This document shows, piece by piece, positions 26,042 to 34,570 of a stretch of 64,000 nt of DNA; the stretch's first letter is position 1; the number at the start of each line of letters is the position of its first letter. The notes beneath the pieces were generated by a model that saw only the letters and a list, made by a program, of their open reading frames with translations, made no database searches and was not told where the DNA came from. Origin of the DNA: Agromyces mangrovi (lineage in GTDB: Bacteria > Actinomycetota > Actinomycetes > Actinomycetales > Microbacteriaceae); contig NZ_AP027737.1 of the NCBI RefSeq assembly GCF_030296695.1, positions 2,914,001 through 2,978,000 of the forward strand. Reading direction: 5' to 3'. A program made the position numbers and the translations under genes.

Positions 26042-26114
26042 TGCCCCCGGAGGGATTCGAACCCCCGACCTACGGTACCGGAAACCGGCGCTCTATCCCC
26101 TGAGCTACGGAGGC
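26042..26114 (-). tRNA. tRNA-Arg (anticodon CCG)
   Basis: 73 bases including the discriminator A; CCA is not encoded. A seven-pair acceptor stem (GCCTCCG with CGGGGGC, one G-T pair), D arm GCTC/GAGC, anticodon loop TTCCGGT with CCG at 34-36, and the TTCGAAT T-loop in a five-pair stem. The base of the anticodon stem has a C27-T43 mismatch. Reads CGG. argS lies about 720 bases away. Confidence 0.93.
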
Positions 26115-26158
26115 GCACCGCAAGAGACTACCACCCCGTGACGGGCCTCCCGACCGGC

Positions 26159-26797
26159 TCAGCCGCCCGTCACGTTCGCCAGCATCGCCTCCACGAGGGG
26201 CTGCGCGTCGCCCGGCTCGAAGAAGGCGACGGATGCGGCGGTGACCCAGTAGCCGTCGGCGAACGCCTGCGCCGTGCCGACGCCCGCGATGCGCCCGTAG
26301 TACCCCTCCACCTCCGGCGGCGTGCCGTACGTGGGCACCGCCTGGCCGGAGAGCACGGCCTCGTTGAGGCGGACCTCCATGGTGTCGCCGACGGGGCGCG
26401 CGACCGACACCTCGATGGTCTCGCCGCTCGACTGGTTCAGCCAGCCGCACGCGACGCCGTCGATCGACGCGGAGAACACGGCCGGCTCACCGGTCGGGGC
26501 GTAGCCGGGGTCCGTGCCGTAGTTCGGGTTGAAGGCGTACATCTGGTCGAGCGTGAGCAGCTCGTCGCAGGCGAGGCCGACCGGCTCGCCCGTGGGCGTC
26601 GGGGTCGGCGTCGGCGTGGCCGCATCCGTCTCCTCGGGCGCCTCGGACTGCGCCGTCGTCTCCTCCGGTGCCGGGGTCGGCGACGCGGTCGTGTCCTCAG
26701 GCGCGCACGCGGCCAGGCCCACGACGACGGCCGCCGCCACGAGCGGCACGGCGAGTAGTCGGAGGGGGCGTTCGAGGCGGGTCGGGCGCGCTGGCAT
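26159..26797 (-). CDS. Hypothetical lipoprotein
   Basis: 212 residues. Signal peptide with lipobox LAAC (Cys at about 31), then a Thr/Pro/Glu-rich linker (TPTPTPTPT) and a compact domain of about 140 residues with two Cys. No known family recognised. It is probably anchored outside the membrane. A -10 box lies six bases before the ATG, back to back with the argS promoter. Confidence 0.75.
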   Translation of the reverse strand: MPARPTRLERPLRLLAVPLVAAAVVVGLAACAPEDTTASPTPAPEETTAQSEAPEETDAATPTPTPTPTGEPVGLACDELLTLDQMYAFNPNYGTDPGYAPTGEPAVFSASIDGVACGWLNQSSGETIEVSVARPVGDTMEVRLNEAVLSGQAVPTYGTPPEVEGYYGRIAGVGTAQAFADGYWVTAASVAFFEPGDAQPLVEAMLANVTGG

Positions 26798-26803
26798 GGA
26801 GCG

Positions 26804-26809
26804 ACTGTA
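26804..26809 (-). promoter_or_regulatory. Leaderless -10 of the lipoprotein gene
   Basis: TACAGT on the minus strand, six bases before the ATG at 26797. Confidence 0.5.
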
Positions 26810-26822
26810 TCAACGGCGAGGG

Positions 26823-26828
26823 TAGGAT
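26823..26828 (+). promoter_or_regulatory. Leaderless -10 of argS
   Basis: TAGGAT, six bases before the GTG at 26835; only 13 bases separate it from the divergent lipoprotein -10. Confidence 0.55.
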
Positions 26829-26834
26829 TTCCGG

Positions 26835-28508
26835 GTGACTCCCGCAGATCTCCAGACCTCCCTGCACGCCCTCGCGAGGGCCCTCGTCGAGCGCCGACGC
26901 GAGCAGGGCGCGGAGGTCTCGCTGGAGCTCGCACCGGCCGACGTCGTCATCGAGCGCCCGAAGCTGCGCGAGCACGGCGACTGGGCCTCCAGCATCGCGC
27001 TGCGGCTCGCGAAGCCGCTCGGCATGCCGCCCCGCCAGATCGCCGGCGAGCTCGCCGCGGGCCTCGCAGACGTCCCCGGCGTCGCGAGCACCGAGGTCGC
27101 CGGCCCCGGGTTCATCAACGTGCGCCTCGAGGCGGGTGCGGCGGGCGCTCTCGCGCGCACCATCGTGGAGGCCGGCGAGGCGTACGGCAGCGGCGACGCG
27201 CTGGCGGGCCGGGTCGTGAACCTCGAGTTCGTCTCGGCCAATCCCACGGGCCCGCTGCACATCGGCCACACCCGCTGGGCCGCGCTCGGCGACTCGCTCG
27301 GCCGCGTGCTCCGCGCCGCGGGCGCCGAGGTCGCCACCGAGTTCTACATCAACGACGCCGGCAACCAGATGGACACCTTCGCGGCGTCCGTGCTCGCGGC
27401 GATCACCGGCGCTCCCGCCCCCGAGAACGGGTACCGCGGCGCGTACGTCGACGACCTCGGCCGGCGGGTGCTCGAGGAGCGCCCCGAGCTGCTGGAGCTG
27501 CCCGCCGACGAGCAGCTCGTCATCGCGCGCGAGAGCGCGTACCGCATCCAGCTCGACGAGATCCGCGCCTCGCTCGAGCGGTTCAACGTGCACTTCGACG
27601 TCTGGTTCTCCGAGCGCACGCTGCACGCGACGGGGGAGGGCGGCCGGAGCGCGATCGACCTGGCCGTCGACCGCCTGCGCGAACAGGGGCACGTCTTCGA
27701 CGAGGACGGCGCCGTCTGGGTGCGCACCACCGACTTCGGCGACGACAAGGACCGCGTCATCCGCCGCGCCAACGGCGTCTACACGTACTTCGCGGCCGAC
27801 GCCGCCTACTACCTCGACAAGGGCGACCGCGGCTTCGAGCACAAGATCTACCTGCTCGGCGCCGACCACCACGGCTACGTGCACCGACTGAAGGCGCTCG
27901 CGGGCGCGGCGGGCGACGACCCCGACCGCGACATCGAGGTGCTCATCGGCCAGCTCGTGAGCGTCAACGGCGCCCGGCTCTCCAAGCGCGCGGGCAACAT
28001 CATCGAGCTCGACGACCTGCAGGCCTGGCTCGGCACCGACGCGCTCCGCTACACGCTCGCGCGCTTCCCGGCCGACTCGCCGCTGGCGATCGACCCCGAG
28101 GTGCTGCAGCGGCGCACCAACGACAATCCCGTCTTCTACGTGCAGTACGCGCACGCCCGCACCGCGGCCGTGGCCCGCAATGCGGCATCCGTCGGCGTCG
28201 ACCGTTCGAGCTTCGTGCCCGAGCTGCTCGACCACGAGTCGGAGTCGGCGCTGCTCGGTGCGCTCCAGGAGTTCCCGCGCATCGTCGCGCAGGCCGCCGA
28301 GCTGCGCGAGCCGCACCGCATCGCGCGCTACATCGAGGAGCTCTCGGGCCTGTTCCACCGCTGGTACGACACCTGCCGCGTGCTGCCGCTCGGCGACGAG
28401 CCCGTGGGCGACCTCCAGCGCACGCGCCTCTGGCTGAACGACGCCACGGGCACCGTGCTCCGCAACGGCCTGGGCCTCATCGGCGTCTCCGCGCCCGAAC
28501 GGATGTGA
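26835..28508 (+). CDS. argS: Arginyl-tRNA synthetase
   Basis: 557 residues, class Ia. Charges tRNA-Arg. The HIGH motif is PTGPLHIGHTRWA, the KMSK-like motif is RLSKRAGN, and the C-terminal DALR helical anticodon domain is present (TDALRYTLARFPADSPLAID, then ANDNPVFYVQYAHAR-like). Start at the GTG 26835 fits the -10 spacing. It begins a plus-strand run into lysA and the threonine genes, a standard actinobacterial order. Confidence 0.96.
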   Translation: MTPADLQTSLHALARALVERRREQGAEVSLELAPADVVIERPKLREHGDWASSIALRLAKPLGMPPRQIAGELAAGLADVPGVASTEVAGPGFINVRLEAGAAGALARTIVEAGEAYGSGDALAGRVVNLEFVSANPTGPLHIGHTRWAALGDSLGRVLRAAGAEVATEFYINDAGNQMDTFAASVLAAITGAPAPENGYRGAYVDDLGRRVLEERPELLELPADEQLVIARESAYRIQLDEIRASLERFNVHFDVWFSERTLHATGEGGRSAIDLAVDRLREQGHVFDEDGAVWVRTTDFGDDKDRVIRRANGVYTYFAADAAYYLDKGDRGFEHKIYLLGADHHGYVHRLKALAGAAGDDPDRDIEVLIGQLVSVNGARLSKRAGNIIELDDLQAWLGTDALRYTLARFPADSPLAIDPEVLQRRTNDNPVFYVQYAHARTAAVARNAASVGVDRSSFVPELLDHESESALLGALQEFPRIVAQAAELREPHRIARYIEELSGLFHRWYDTCRVLPLGDEPVGDLQRTRLWLNDATGTVLRNGLGLIGVSAPERM

Positions 28509-28509
28509 C

Positions 28510-29391
28510 ATGACCGACGATCGGCAGGGCGAGCACGGGCCGGGCGACACCCGGCCCTACGGCGACGAGGAGCTGCACGGGCGAGCGGATGCCTCGGACA
28601 CGCAGCCGATCCCGCCGATGGAGCAGCAGTCGGATGCCCCGCCCGAGCGCCGTCCGCGCCGCGGACTGCTGGTCGGCGCGATCGTCGCCGCGTCGCTGCT
28701 GGTGCTCGCGATCGCGACCGTCGTGACGGACGTCTGGCTGCGCGGAGCGAGCGAGCGGCAGGTCGCCGCCCAGATCGAGCAGGAGCTGCCCGAGGGCGTC
28801 TCCGGTGACGTCGAGGTGACGATCGGCGGTGCGAGCATGCTCTGGCAGCTCTTCATCGGCCGGTTCGACCGGGTGCAGGTGAGCGCACCCGAACTCGACG
28901 TCAACGGCGCGGTCCTCGACGTCGAGGTCGTGCTCGAGGGCACGCCCCGTGACCGCTCCCTGCCGACCGATCGTGCCACGGCGACCATCGCCCTGAGCGA
29001 GGCGGCCGTGTCGGAGCTCATCCCGATCCCGGGCGTGGGCGACGGCCTGCGCTTCGAGGACGGGCGGGTCGCGTACACCGGCACGGTCGAGATCCTCGGC
29101 TTCCCGATCGAGTACCGCGCCGACGCGACCGTCGAGGCCGACGGCGACACCGTGTTCATCACCCCGGAGTCGGTGCGCATCGTCGGCGGCTCGGCCGAGT
29201 TCGAGCTCGGCGGCATCGCGGAGGACCTGCTGCGCATCGACCCCATCCCGGTCTGCGTGGCGCAGTTCCTGCCCGACGGCGCCCAGGTGGACGAGCTCGC
29301 CTGGGAGGGCGGCGTCGTGACCGTCGTGCTCGAGGGCGAGGACCTCGTGCTCGACGAGGCGCTGCTGGAGCGCACCGGCTCCTGCGACTGA
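28510..29391 (+). CDS. DUF2993 (LmeA-like) membrane protein
   Basis: 293 residues. About 50 hydrophilic residues, one transmembrane helix at about 52-75 ([20 protein letters not shown]) and an extracytoplasmic DUF2993 domain. LmeA of mycobacteria, in this family, acts in lipomannan maturation; whether that holds here is unknown. The start is one base after the argS stop, so the two are co-transcribed. Confidence 0.78.
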   Translation: MTDDRQGEHGPGDTRPYGDEELHGRADASDTQPIPPMEQQSDAPPERRPRRGLLVGAIVAASLLVLAIATVVTDVWLRGASERQVAAQIEQELPEGVSGDVEVTIGGASMLWQLFIGRFDRVQVSAPELDVNGAVLDVEVVLEGTPRDRSLPTDRATATIALSEAAVSELIPIPGVGDGLRFEDGRVAYTGTVEILGFPIEYRADATVEADGDTVFITPESVRIVGGSAEFELGGIAEDLLRIDPIPVCVAQFLPDGAQVDELAWEGGVVTVVLEGEDLVLDEALLERTGSCD

Positions 29392-29407
29392 CGCTCCGAC
29401 GCCGTTC

Positions 29408-29428
29408 CGGGCCGCCCGTGACGGCCCG
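29408..29428 (+). terminator. Weak hairpin after the DUF2993 gene
   Basis: Seven-base-pair stem (CGGGCCG/CGGCCCG) with a seven-base loop, 17 bases after the stop and before the lysA promoter. Confidence 0.35.
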
Positions 29429-29438
29429 TGTCACGCGA

Positions 29439-29468
29439 TTGGCCGCCGCTCGGGCGCCCCGATAGCAT
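29439..29468 (+). promoter_or_regulatory. Promoter of lysA
   Basis: TTGGCC (-35) and TAGCAT (-10, 29463-29468) separated by 18 bases. This leaves a leader of about 110 bases before the lysA GTG at 29585, in which I see no riboswitch fold. Confidence 0.45.
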
Positions 29469-29584
29469 GGTCGGGCCTGCCCGGCCCCCGCCGGCGCACC
29501 CCCTTGCAGGCCGGCTTCAGGAACCAATCCGGGTTCGCTCGCCGCGCAGCGATCCACCGTTCCGCATTCCGTGAGGTTCCCATC

Positions 29585-30973
29585 GTGGCCACCGACGTCA
29601 TCGCCCCGGCGTGGTTGCGCGTCCCGACCGACGCCGACGCGCTCGACGCGCGCGTCTGGCCGGCCTCGGCGCACCGCGACGACGACGGCGTGCTCACGGT
29701 GGGCGGCGTCGCCGCGACCGAGCTCGCGGCGCGCTTCGGCACCCCCTCTACGTGCTCGACGAGGCCGACGTGCGCGCACGCGCCGCCGCCGCGCGCGACG
29801 CGTTCGGGTCCGAGGCCCGCGCCGCCGGGTCCGACGCGCACGTCTACTACGCCGGCAAGGCGTTCCTCTCCGCCGAGGTCGCGCGCTGGGTCGTCGAGGC
29901 CGGACTGCGCGTCGACGTCGCGAGCGGGGAGAGCTCGCGGTCGCGCTGGCCGCGGGCGTGCCCGCAGCGGCGATCGGCTTCCACGGCAACAACAAGTCCG
30001 ACGCCGAGATCGCGCGCGCGATCGCCGCGGGCGTCGGCTCGATCGTGCTCGACAGCCGCGCCGAGGTCGACCGCGTCGCCGACGCGGCCGCGCGTGCGGG
30101 CGTCGTGCAGGCGGTGCGCCTGCGCGTGAACAGCGGCGTGCACGCGCACACCCACGAGTTCCTCGCGACCGCGCACGACGACCAGAAGTTCGGCGTGCCC
30201 CTGGCCGATGCGGCCGGCGTCGTCGCCGCGATCCGCGGGTGCGGCTCGCTCCGCTTCCTCGGCCTGCACTGCCACATCGGCTCGCAGATCTTCGACGCCG
30301 GCGGATTCGCCGAGTCGGCCGAACGGCTCCTCGCCGTGCACGCCGAGCTGCTCGTCGGCGGCGACGTGCCCGAGCTGAACCTCGGCGGCGGCTTCGGCAT
30401 CGCGTACACGAGTGCCGACGACCCGACGCCCGTCGAGGTGCTCGCGCGCGGCATCGTCGCCGCGGTCGCCGAGCGCTGCGCCGCGCTCGGCATCCCCGTG
30501 CCGGTGCTCGCGTTCGAGCCCGGCCGCTCCATCGTCGGCCCGCCCGGCGTCACCCTGTACGAGGTCGGCGCCATCAAGGACGTGCCCGTCTCGGGGGCAT
30601 CCGCCGCTACGTCGCCGTCGACGGCGGCATGAGCGACAACGCCAGGCCGTCGCTCTACGGCGCCGACTACACGGTGCGCCTGGCCTCGCGCACGTCCGAC
30701 GCGGACCCCGTGCTCGTGCGCCTCGCCGGCAAGCACTGCGAGTCGGGCGACATCCTCGTCGATGCCGACTACCTGCCCGGCGACGTGCGATCGGGCGACC
30801 TGGTCGCGGTCGCCGCGACCGGCGCCTACTGCTGGGCGCTCTCCAGCAACTACAACCTGCTCGCGCGCCCGGCCGTGGTGGCCGTCGACGGCGGCGAGGC
30901 ACGGGTCATCGTGCGCGGCGAGACCGAGGCGGACCTCCTCGCGCGCGATGCCGGAATCACGGAAGGCCGCTGA
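29585..30973 (+). CDS. lysA: Diaminopimelate decarboxylase (three frameshifts in this assembly)
   Basis: About 463 residues when corrected. Last step of lysine synthesis, PLP-dependent. The coding frame shifts by one at about 29747 (CCCCC run, restoring [17 protein letters not shown]), 29937 (GGGG, restoring [15 protein letters not shown]) and 30595 (GGGGG, restoring [14 protein letters not shown]). All three are single-base losses in G/C runs and the gene is essential, so error is far likelier than decay. PLP lysine in [10 protein letters not shown]; also [20 protein letters not shown] and CESGDIL at the active site. GTG start, family length. Confidence 0.9.
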   Translation: MATDVIAPAWLRVPTDADALDARVWPASAHRDDDGVLTVGGVAATELAARFGTPSTCSTRPTCAHAPPPRATRSGPRPAPPGPTRTSTTPARRSSPPRSRAGSSRPDCASTSRAGRARGRAGRGRARSGDRLPRQQQVRRRDRARDRRGRRLDRARQPRRGRPRRRRGRACGRRAGGAPAREQRRARAHPRVPRDRARRPEVRRAPGRCGRRRRRDPRVRLAPLPRPALPHRLADLRRRRIRRVGRTAPRRARRAARRRRRARAEPRRRLRHRVHECRRPDARRGARARHRRRGRRALRRARHPRAGARVRARPLHRRPARRHPVRGRRHQGRARLGGIRRYVAVDGGMSDNARPSLYGADYTVRLASRTSDADPVLVRLAGKHCESGDILVDADYLPGDVRSGDLVAVAATGAYCWALSSNYNLLARPAVVAVDGGEARVIVRGETEADLLARDAGITEGR

Positions 30974-30989
30974 CACGGATGAGGATCGC

Positions 30990-32297
30990 ATGATCGAATA
31001 CCGTTCCCTGCGCGTCGCCCTGCTGGGCGGCGGCACGGTGGGCTCGCAGGTCGCGAGGCTGCTGCTCGAACACTCCGACGAGCTCGCCGCGCGCGCGGGC
31101 GCACGCATCGAGCTCACGGGCATCGCCGTGCGCGACGTCGACGCCAAGCGCGACGTCGACCTGCCGCACGACCTGTTCACGACGGATGCCTCGTCGCTGA
31201 TCCTCGGGGCCGACATCGTCGTCGAGCTCATCGGCGGCCTCGAGCCCGCGCGCACCCTCGTGCTGCAGGCGATCAACTCGGGCGCCGACGTGGTCACCGC
31301 GAACAAGGCGCTCCTGGCCACACATGGCCCGGAGCTGTTCGAGGCGGCCGAGCAGGTCGGCGCGCAGCTCGCGTACGAGGCGGCCGTCGGCGGGGCGATC
31401 CCGATCATCCGGCCGCTCCGTGACAGCATGGCCGGCGACACGGTCGACCGCATCCTCGGCATCGTGAACGGCACGACCAACTACATCCTCGACCGCATGG
31501 ACACGACCGGCGACAGCCTCGAGTCGGCGCTCGCCGCGGCGACCGCGCTCGGCTACGCCGAGGCCGACCCGACCGCCGACATCGAGGGCTACGACGCCGC
31601 GCAGAAGGCCGCGATCCTCGCGAGCCTCGCGTTCCACACCCTCGTGCCCGTCGAGCAGGTGCACCGCGAGGGCATCACGGGCGTCACCGCCGCTCAGGTC
31701 GAGTCGGCGAGGAAGGCCGGGTACGTCGTGAAGCTCCTGGCGATCTGCGAGCGCCTGCGCGACCCCGACACGGGCGACGAGGCCGTCTCGGCCCGCGTCT
31801 ATCCGGCGATGGTCGACCGGGCGCACCCGCTCGCGGCCGTGCACGGGGCGAACAACGCGGTCTTCGTCGAGGCATCCGCCGCCGGCGACCTCATGTTCTA
31901 CGGCGCGGGCGCCGGCGGGGCCGAGACCGCGTCGGCCGTGCTGGGCGACCTGGTGGCCGTCGTGCGGCGTCACGTCGCGGGCGGCCCCGGCATCGCCGAG
32001 TCGACCCACGCCGAACTGCCCGTGCTCGACATCGGCCAGGTCACGACCCGCTACGCGGTCACCATCGAGGTGCTCGACCAGCCCGGCGTGCTCGCCGCGA
32101 TCGCGCAGATCTTCGCCGCCCACGGCGTCTCCGTCGAGCAGCTCGAGCAGACGCTCAGCGACGACGCCGGGCGGGCTACCCTTGTGATCGGCACCCACGA
32201 GGCACGCGAGTCCTCCCTGGCCGACACCGTCGCGGCGCTCGCCGCAGATCCCGTGGTCGACCAGGTCACGTCCGTCCTCCGAGTCGAAGGAGCATAG
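30990..32297 (+). CDS. hom: Homoserine dehydrogenase
   Basis: 435 residues. Reduces aspartate semialdehyde to homoserine, the branch to threonine and methionine. N-terminal Rossmann motif [15 protein letters not shown], catalytic region [11 protein letters not shown] and [16 protein letters not shown], then a C-terminal ACT domain ([19 protein letters not shown]) that usually senses threonine. The ATG was chosen just downstream of lysA; the TAG overlaps the thrC GTG by one base. Confidence 0.96.
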   Translation: MIEYRSLRVALLGGGTVGSQVARLLLEHSDELAARAGARIELTGIAVRDVDAKRDVDLPHDLFTTDASSLILGADIVVELIGGLEPARTLVLQAINSGADVVTANKALLATHGPELFEAAEQVGAQLAYEAAVGGAIPIIRPLRDSMAGDTVDRILGIVNGTTNYILDRMDTTGDSLESALAAATALGYAEADPTADIEGYDAAQKAAILASLAFHTLVPVEQVHREGITGVTAAQVESARKAGYVVKLLAICERLRDPDTGDEAVSARVYPAMVDRAHPLAAVHGANNAVFVEASAAGDLMFYGAGAGGAETASAVLGDLVAVVRRHVAGGPGIAESTHAELPVLDIGQVTTRYAVTIEVLDQPGVLAAIAQIFAAHGVSVEQLEQTLSDDAGRATLVIGTHEARESSLADTVAALAADPVVDQVTSVLRVEGA

Positions 32298-33393
32298 TGG
32301 AACACCCCACTCCGAAGCCGAACTCCCGCCAGTGGCGCGGGGTCATCCGCGAGTACGCGGACCGGCTCGACGTCTCGGATGCCACCCCGATCGTGACCCT
32401 CGGCGAGGGCGGCACGCCGCTCATCCCGGCCCGGGCGCTGTCGGACCGCACGGGCGCGAACGTCTGGGTGAAGTTCGAGGGCATGAACCCGACGGGCTCG
32501 TTCAAGGACCGCGGCATGACCATGGCCGTGTCCAAGGCGGTCGAGCACGGCGCGAAGGTCGTCATCTGCGCGTCGACCGGCAACACCTCGGCCAGCGCCG
32601 CGGCGTACGCGACGCACGCGGGCATCCAGTCGGCGGTGCTCGTGCCCGAGGGCAAGATCGCCATGGGCAAGCTCGCGCAGGCGATCGCCCACGGCGCCGA
32701 GCTGCTGCAGGTGCAGGGCAACTTCGACGACTGCCTCGACATCGCCCGCGACCTGTCGGCGAACTACCCCGTGCACCTCGTGAACTCGGTGAACAACGAC
32801 CGCATCGAGGGGCAGAAGACGGCCGCGTTCGAGGTCGTCGAGGCGCTCGGCGACGCACCCGACTTCCACTTGGTGCCGGTCGGCAACGCCGGCAACTACA
32901 CCGCCTACCACCGCGGCTACCGCGAGGAGGTCGAGCGCGGCGAGTCGACGCGGCTGCCGCGCATGTTCGGCTTCCAGGCGGCGGGCTCGGCGCCCATCGT
33001 GCGCGGCGAGCCCGTGCGCGACCCCGACACGATCGCGAGCGCCATCCGCATCGGAAACCCCGCCTCGTGGGAACTCGCCCTGTCGGCCCGCGACGACAGC
33101 GACGGCTACTTCGGCGCGATCACCGACGAGAAGATCCTCGAGGCGCACCGCATCCTCTCGGCCGAGGTCGGGGTGTTCGTCGAGCCGGCGTCGGCGATCA
33201 GCGTCGCCGGCCTGCTCGAGCGTTCCGAGGCCGGTGCGATCCCGGCGGGCTCGACCGTGGTGCTGACCGTGACCGGCCACGGCCTGAAGGACCCCAGTGG
33301 GCGCTCCGCGCCGCCGACGGCTCCGACGTGAGCCCGACGGTCGTGCCGGTCGACACCGCCGCGATCGCCGACGTGCTCGGGCTGGCGTCATGA
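32297..33393 (+). CDS. thrC: Threonine synthase (frameshift near its 3' end)
   Basis: 365 residues after correction. PLP enzyme converting phosphohomoserine to threonine; PLP lysine K70 in [11 protein letters not shown], with the SGN-type loop [14 protein letters not shown]. At 33293-33297 a CCCC run appears one C short: read as is, the protein ends early at 33331; restored, it reads [16 protein letters not shown] and ends at 33393, overlapping the thrB ATG as expected in this operon. An AAGGAG site precedes the GTG. Confidence 0.92.
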
Positions 33394-34346
33394 CGGAGGC
33401 CGTCGTGGGGAGCCTGCGCGCGCTCGACCTGGAACCGGGCACGACCGTGCACGTCAAGGTGCCCGCGACCACCGCGAACCTCGGCCCCGGCTTCGACACC
33501 CTCGGCCTCGGGCTCGCGCTGTACGACGACCTCGACATCACGGTGCTCGACCACCCCGGTCTCGAGATCGTCGTCGAGGGCGTGGGCGAGGGCGAGGTGC
33601 CGCTCGACGAGTCGCACCTCGTGGTCCGCTCCATGGCGCACAGCCTCGCGACGCAGGGCTATGCGCTCCCGCCGATCCGGCTGCACGCGCACAACACCAT
33701 CCCGCACAGCCGCGGCCTGGGCTCCTCGGGCGCCGCGGTCGTCGCGGGCGTCATGGCCGCGAAGGGCCTGCTCGAGGGCACCGTCGAGCTCGACTCGGCG
33801 ACCCTGCTCGCCCTCGCGACCGACCTCGAGGGGCACCCCGACAACGTCGCGCCGGCGCTGTTCGGCGGGCTCACGATCGCCTGGACCACCGAGCAGGGGC
33901 CGCAGCACAAGAAGCTCATCGTGCACCGCGGCGTGTCCCCGCTCGTCCTGGTGCCCGAGCACGTCATGTCGACGGCGCTCGCCCGGTCGCTGCAGCCCAA
34001 GCACGTGCCGCACGAGGACGCGGTCTTCAACCTGTCGCGTTCGGCGTTGCTCGTCGCGGCCCTGACCCAGAGCCCCGAACTGCTGCTCGCCGCCACCGAG
34101 GACAAGCTCCACCAGAGCTACCGTGCCTCGGCGATGCCCGAGACGGAGCGCCTCATCCGAGTGCTCCGCGAGGCGGGCCACGCGGCGGTCGTGTCGGGTG
34201 CCGGCCCGTCGATCCTGGTGCTCGCGAGCAACCCCGCGGAGCGGCTCGACGCGGCCGGACTGGTCGAGCGCGAGGCGGACTCGCCGTGGCAGGCGCTCAT
34301 GCCGGCGGTCGACTTCCGGGGCGCGACGGCGGTCGCCGAGGACTGA
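33390..34346 (+). CDS. thrB: Homoserine kinase
   Basis: 318 residues, GHMP kinase. Motif 1 VPATTANLGPGFDTLGLGL, ATP-binding HSRGLGSSGAAVVAG and C-terminal GHAAVVSGAGPSILVLA are all present. Phosphorylates homoserine for ThrC. The ATG at 33390 overlaps the corrected thrC stop (ATGA), which both fixes the start and supports the thrC frameshift correction. Confidence 0.95.
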   Translation: MTEAVVGSLRALDLEPGTTVHVKVPATTANLGPGFDTLGLGLALYDDLDITVLDHPGLEIVVEGVGEGEVPLDESHLVVRSMAHSLATQGYALPPIRLHAHNTIPHSRGLGSSGAAVVAGVMAAKGLLEGTVELDSATLLALATDLEGHPDNVAPALFGGLTIAWTTEQGPQHKKLIVHRGVSPLVLVPEHVMSTALARSLQPKHVPHEDAVFNLSRSALLVAALTQSPELLLAATEDKLHQSYRASAMPETERLIRVLREAGHAAVVSGAGPSILVLASNPAERLDAAGLVEREADSPWQALMPAVDFRGATAVAED

Positions 34347-34359
34347 CACGCAGTCCACA

Positions 34360-34373
34360 GGTGCCGGGGCACC
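34360..34373 (+). terminator. Small hairpin after thrB
   Basis: GGTGCC-GG-GGCACC, about 14 bases past the thrB stop. Short and with a tiny loop; a possible weak terminator before the rho promoter. Confidence 0.3.
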
Positions 34374-34386
34374 CCGTTCGCGGTGG

Positions 34387-34392
34387 TAAACT
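34387..34392 (+). promoter_or_regulatory. -10 box of rho
   Basis: TAAACT, followed by a leader of about 170 bases before the rho GTG. A long leader suits the autoregulation known for rho genes in other bacteria, but no specific element was identified. Confidence 0.4.
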
Positions 34393-34570
34393 CGCAGGCA
34401 GCACCCGGCAGGCACGCGGGAACCGCGAACCGGCCGCATCGTGCGATTCTTCAGCAACTCATTGCTCACGCCCATGCGTGCATCCGCGCTCCAGCGCAGG
34501 ACTCGGCGCGTGCGGGCGCATCAGCTCTCCCGGCCCATTCCCGAACGCCGGGGGAAAGGAAACATACCCA

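Noticed and set aside
22655..26758. 1367-codon plus-strand frame over the ROK, sigma and pcm genes
   Set aside because: Composition of a shadow frame; crosses several clear minus-strand genes and the tRNA.
29441..29584. Lysine riboswitch in the lysA leader
   Set aside because: The leader is short for that class and shows no matching core; only a promoter and short repeats are visible.
29585..30973. lysA, rho, atpH, thrC and others as pseudogenes
   Set aside because: All breaks are one-base losses repairable by a single G or C, and the encoded functions are essential or conserved with intact motifs.
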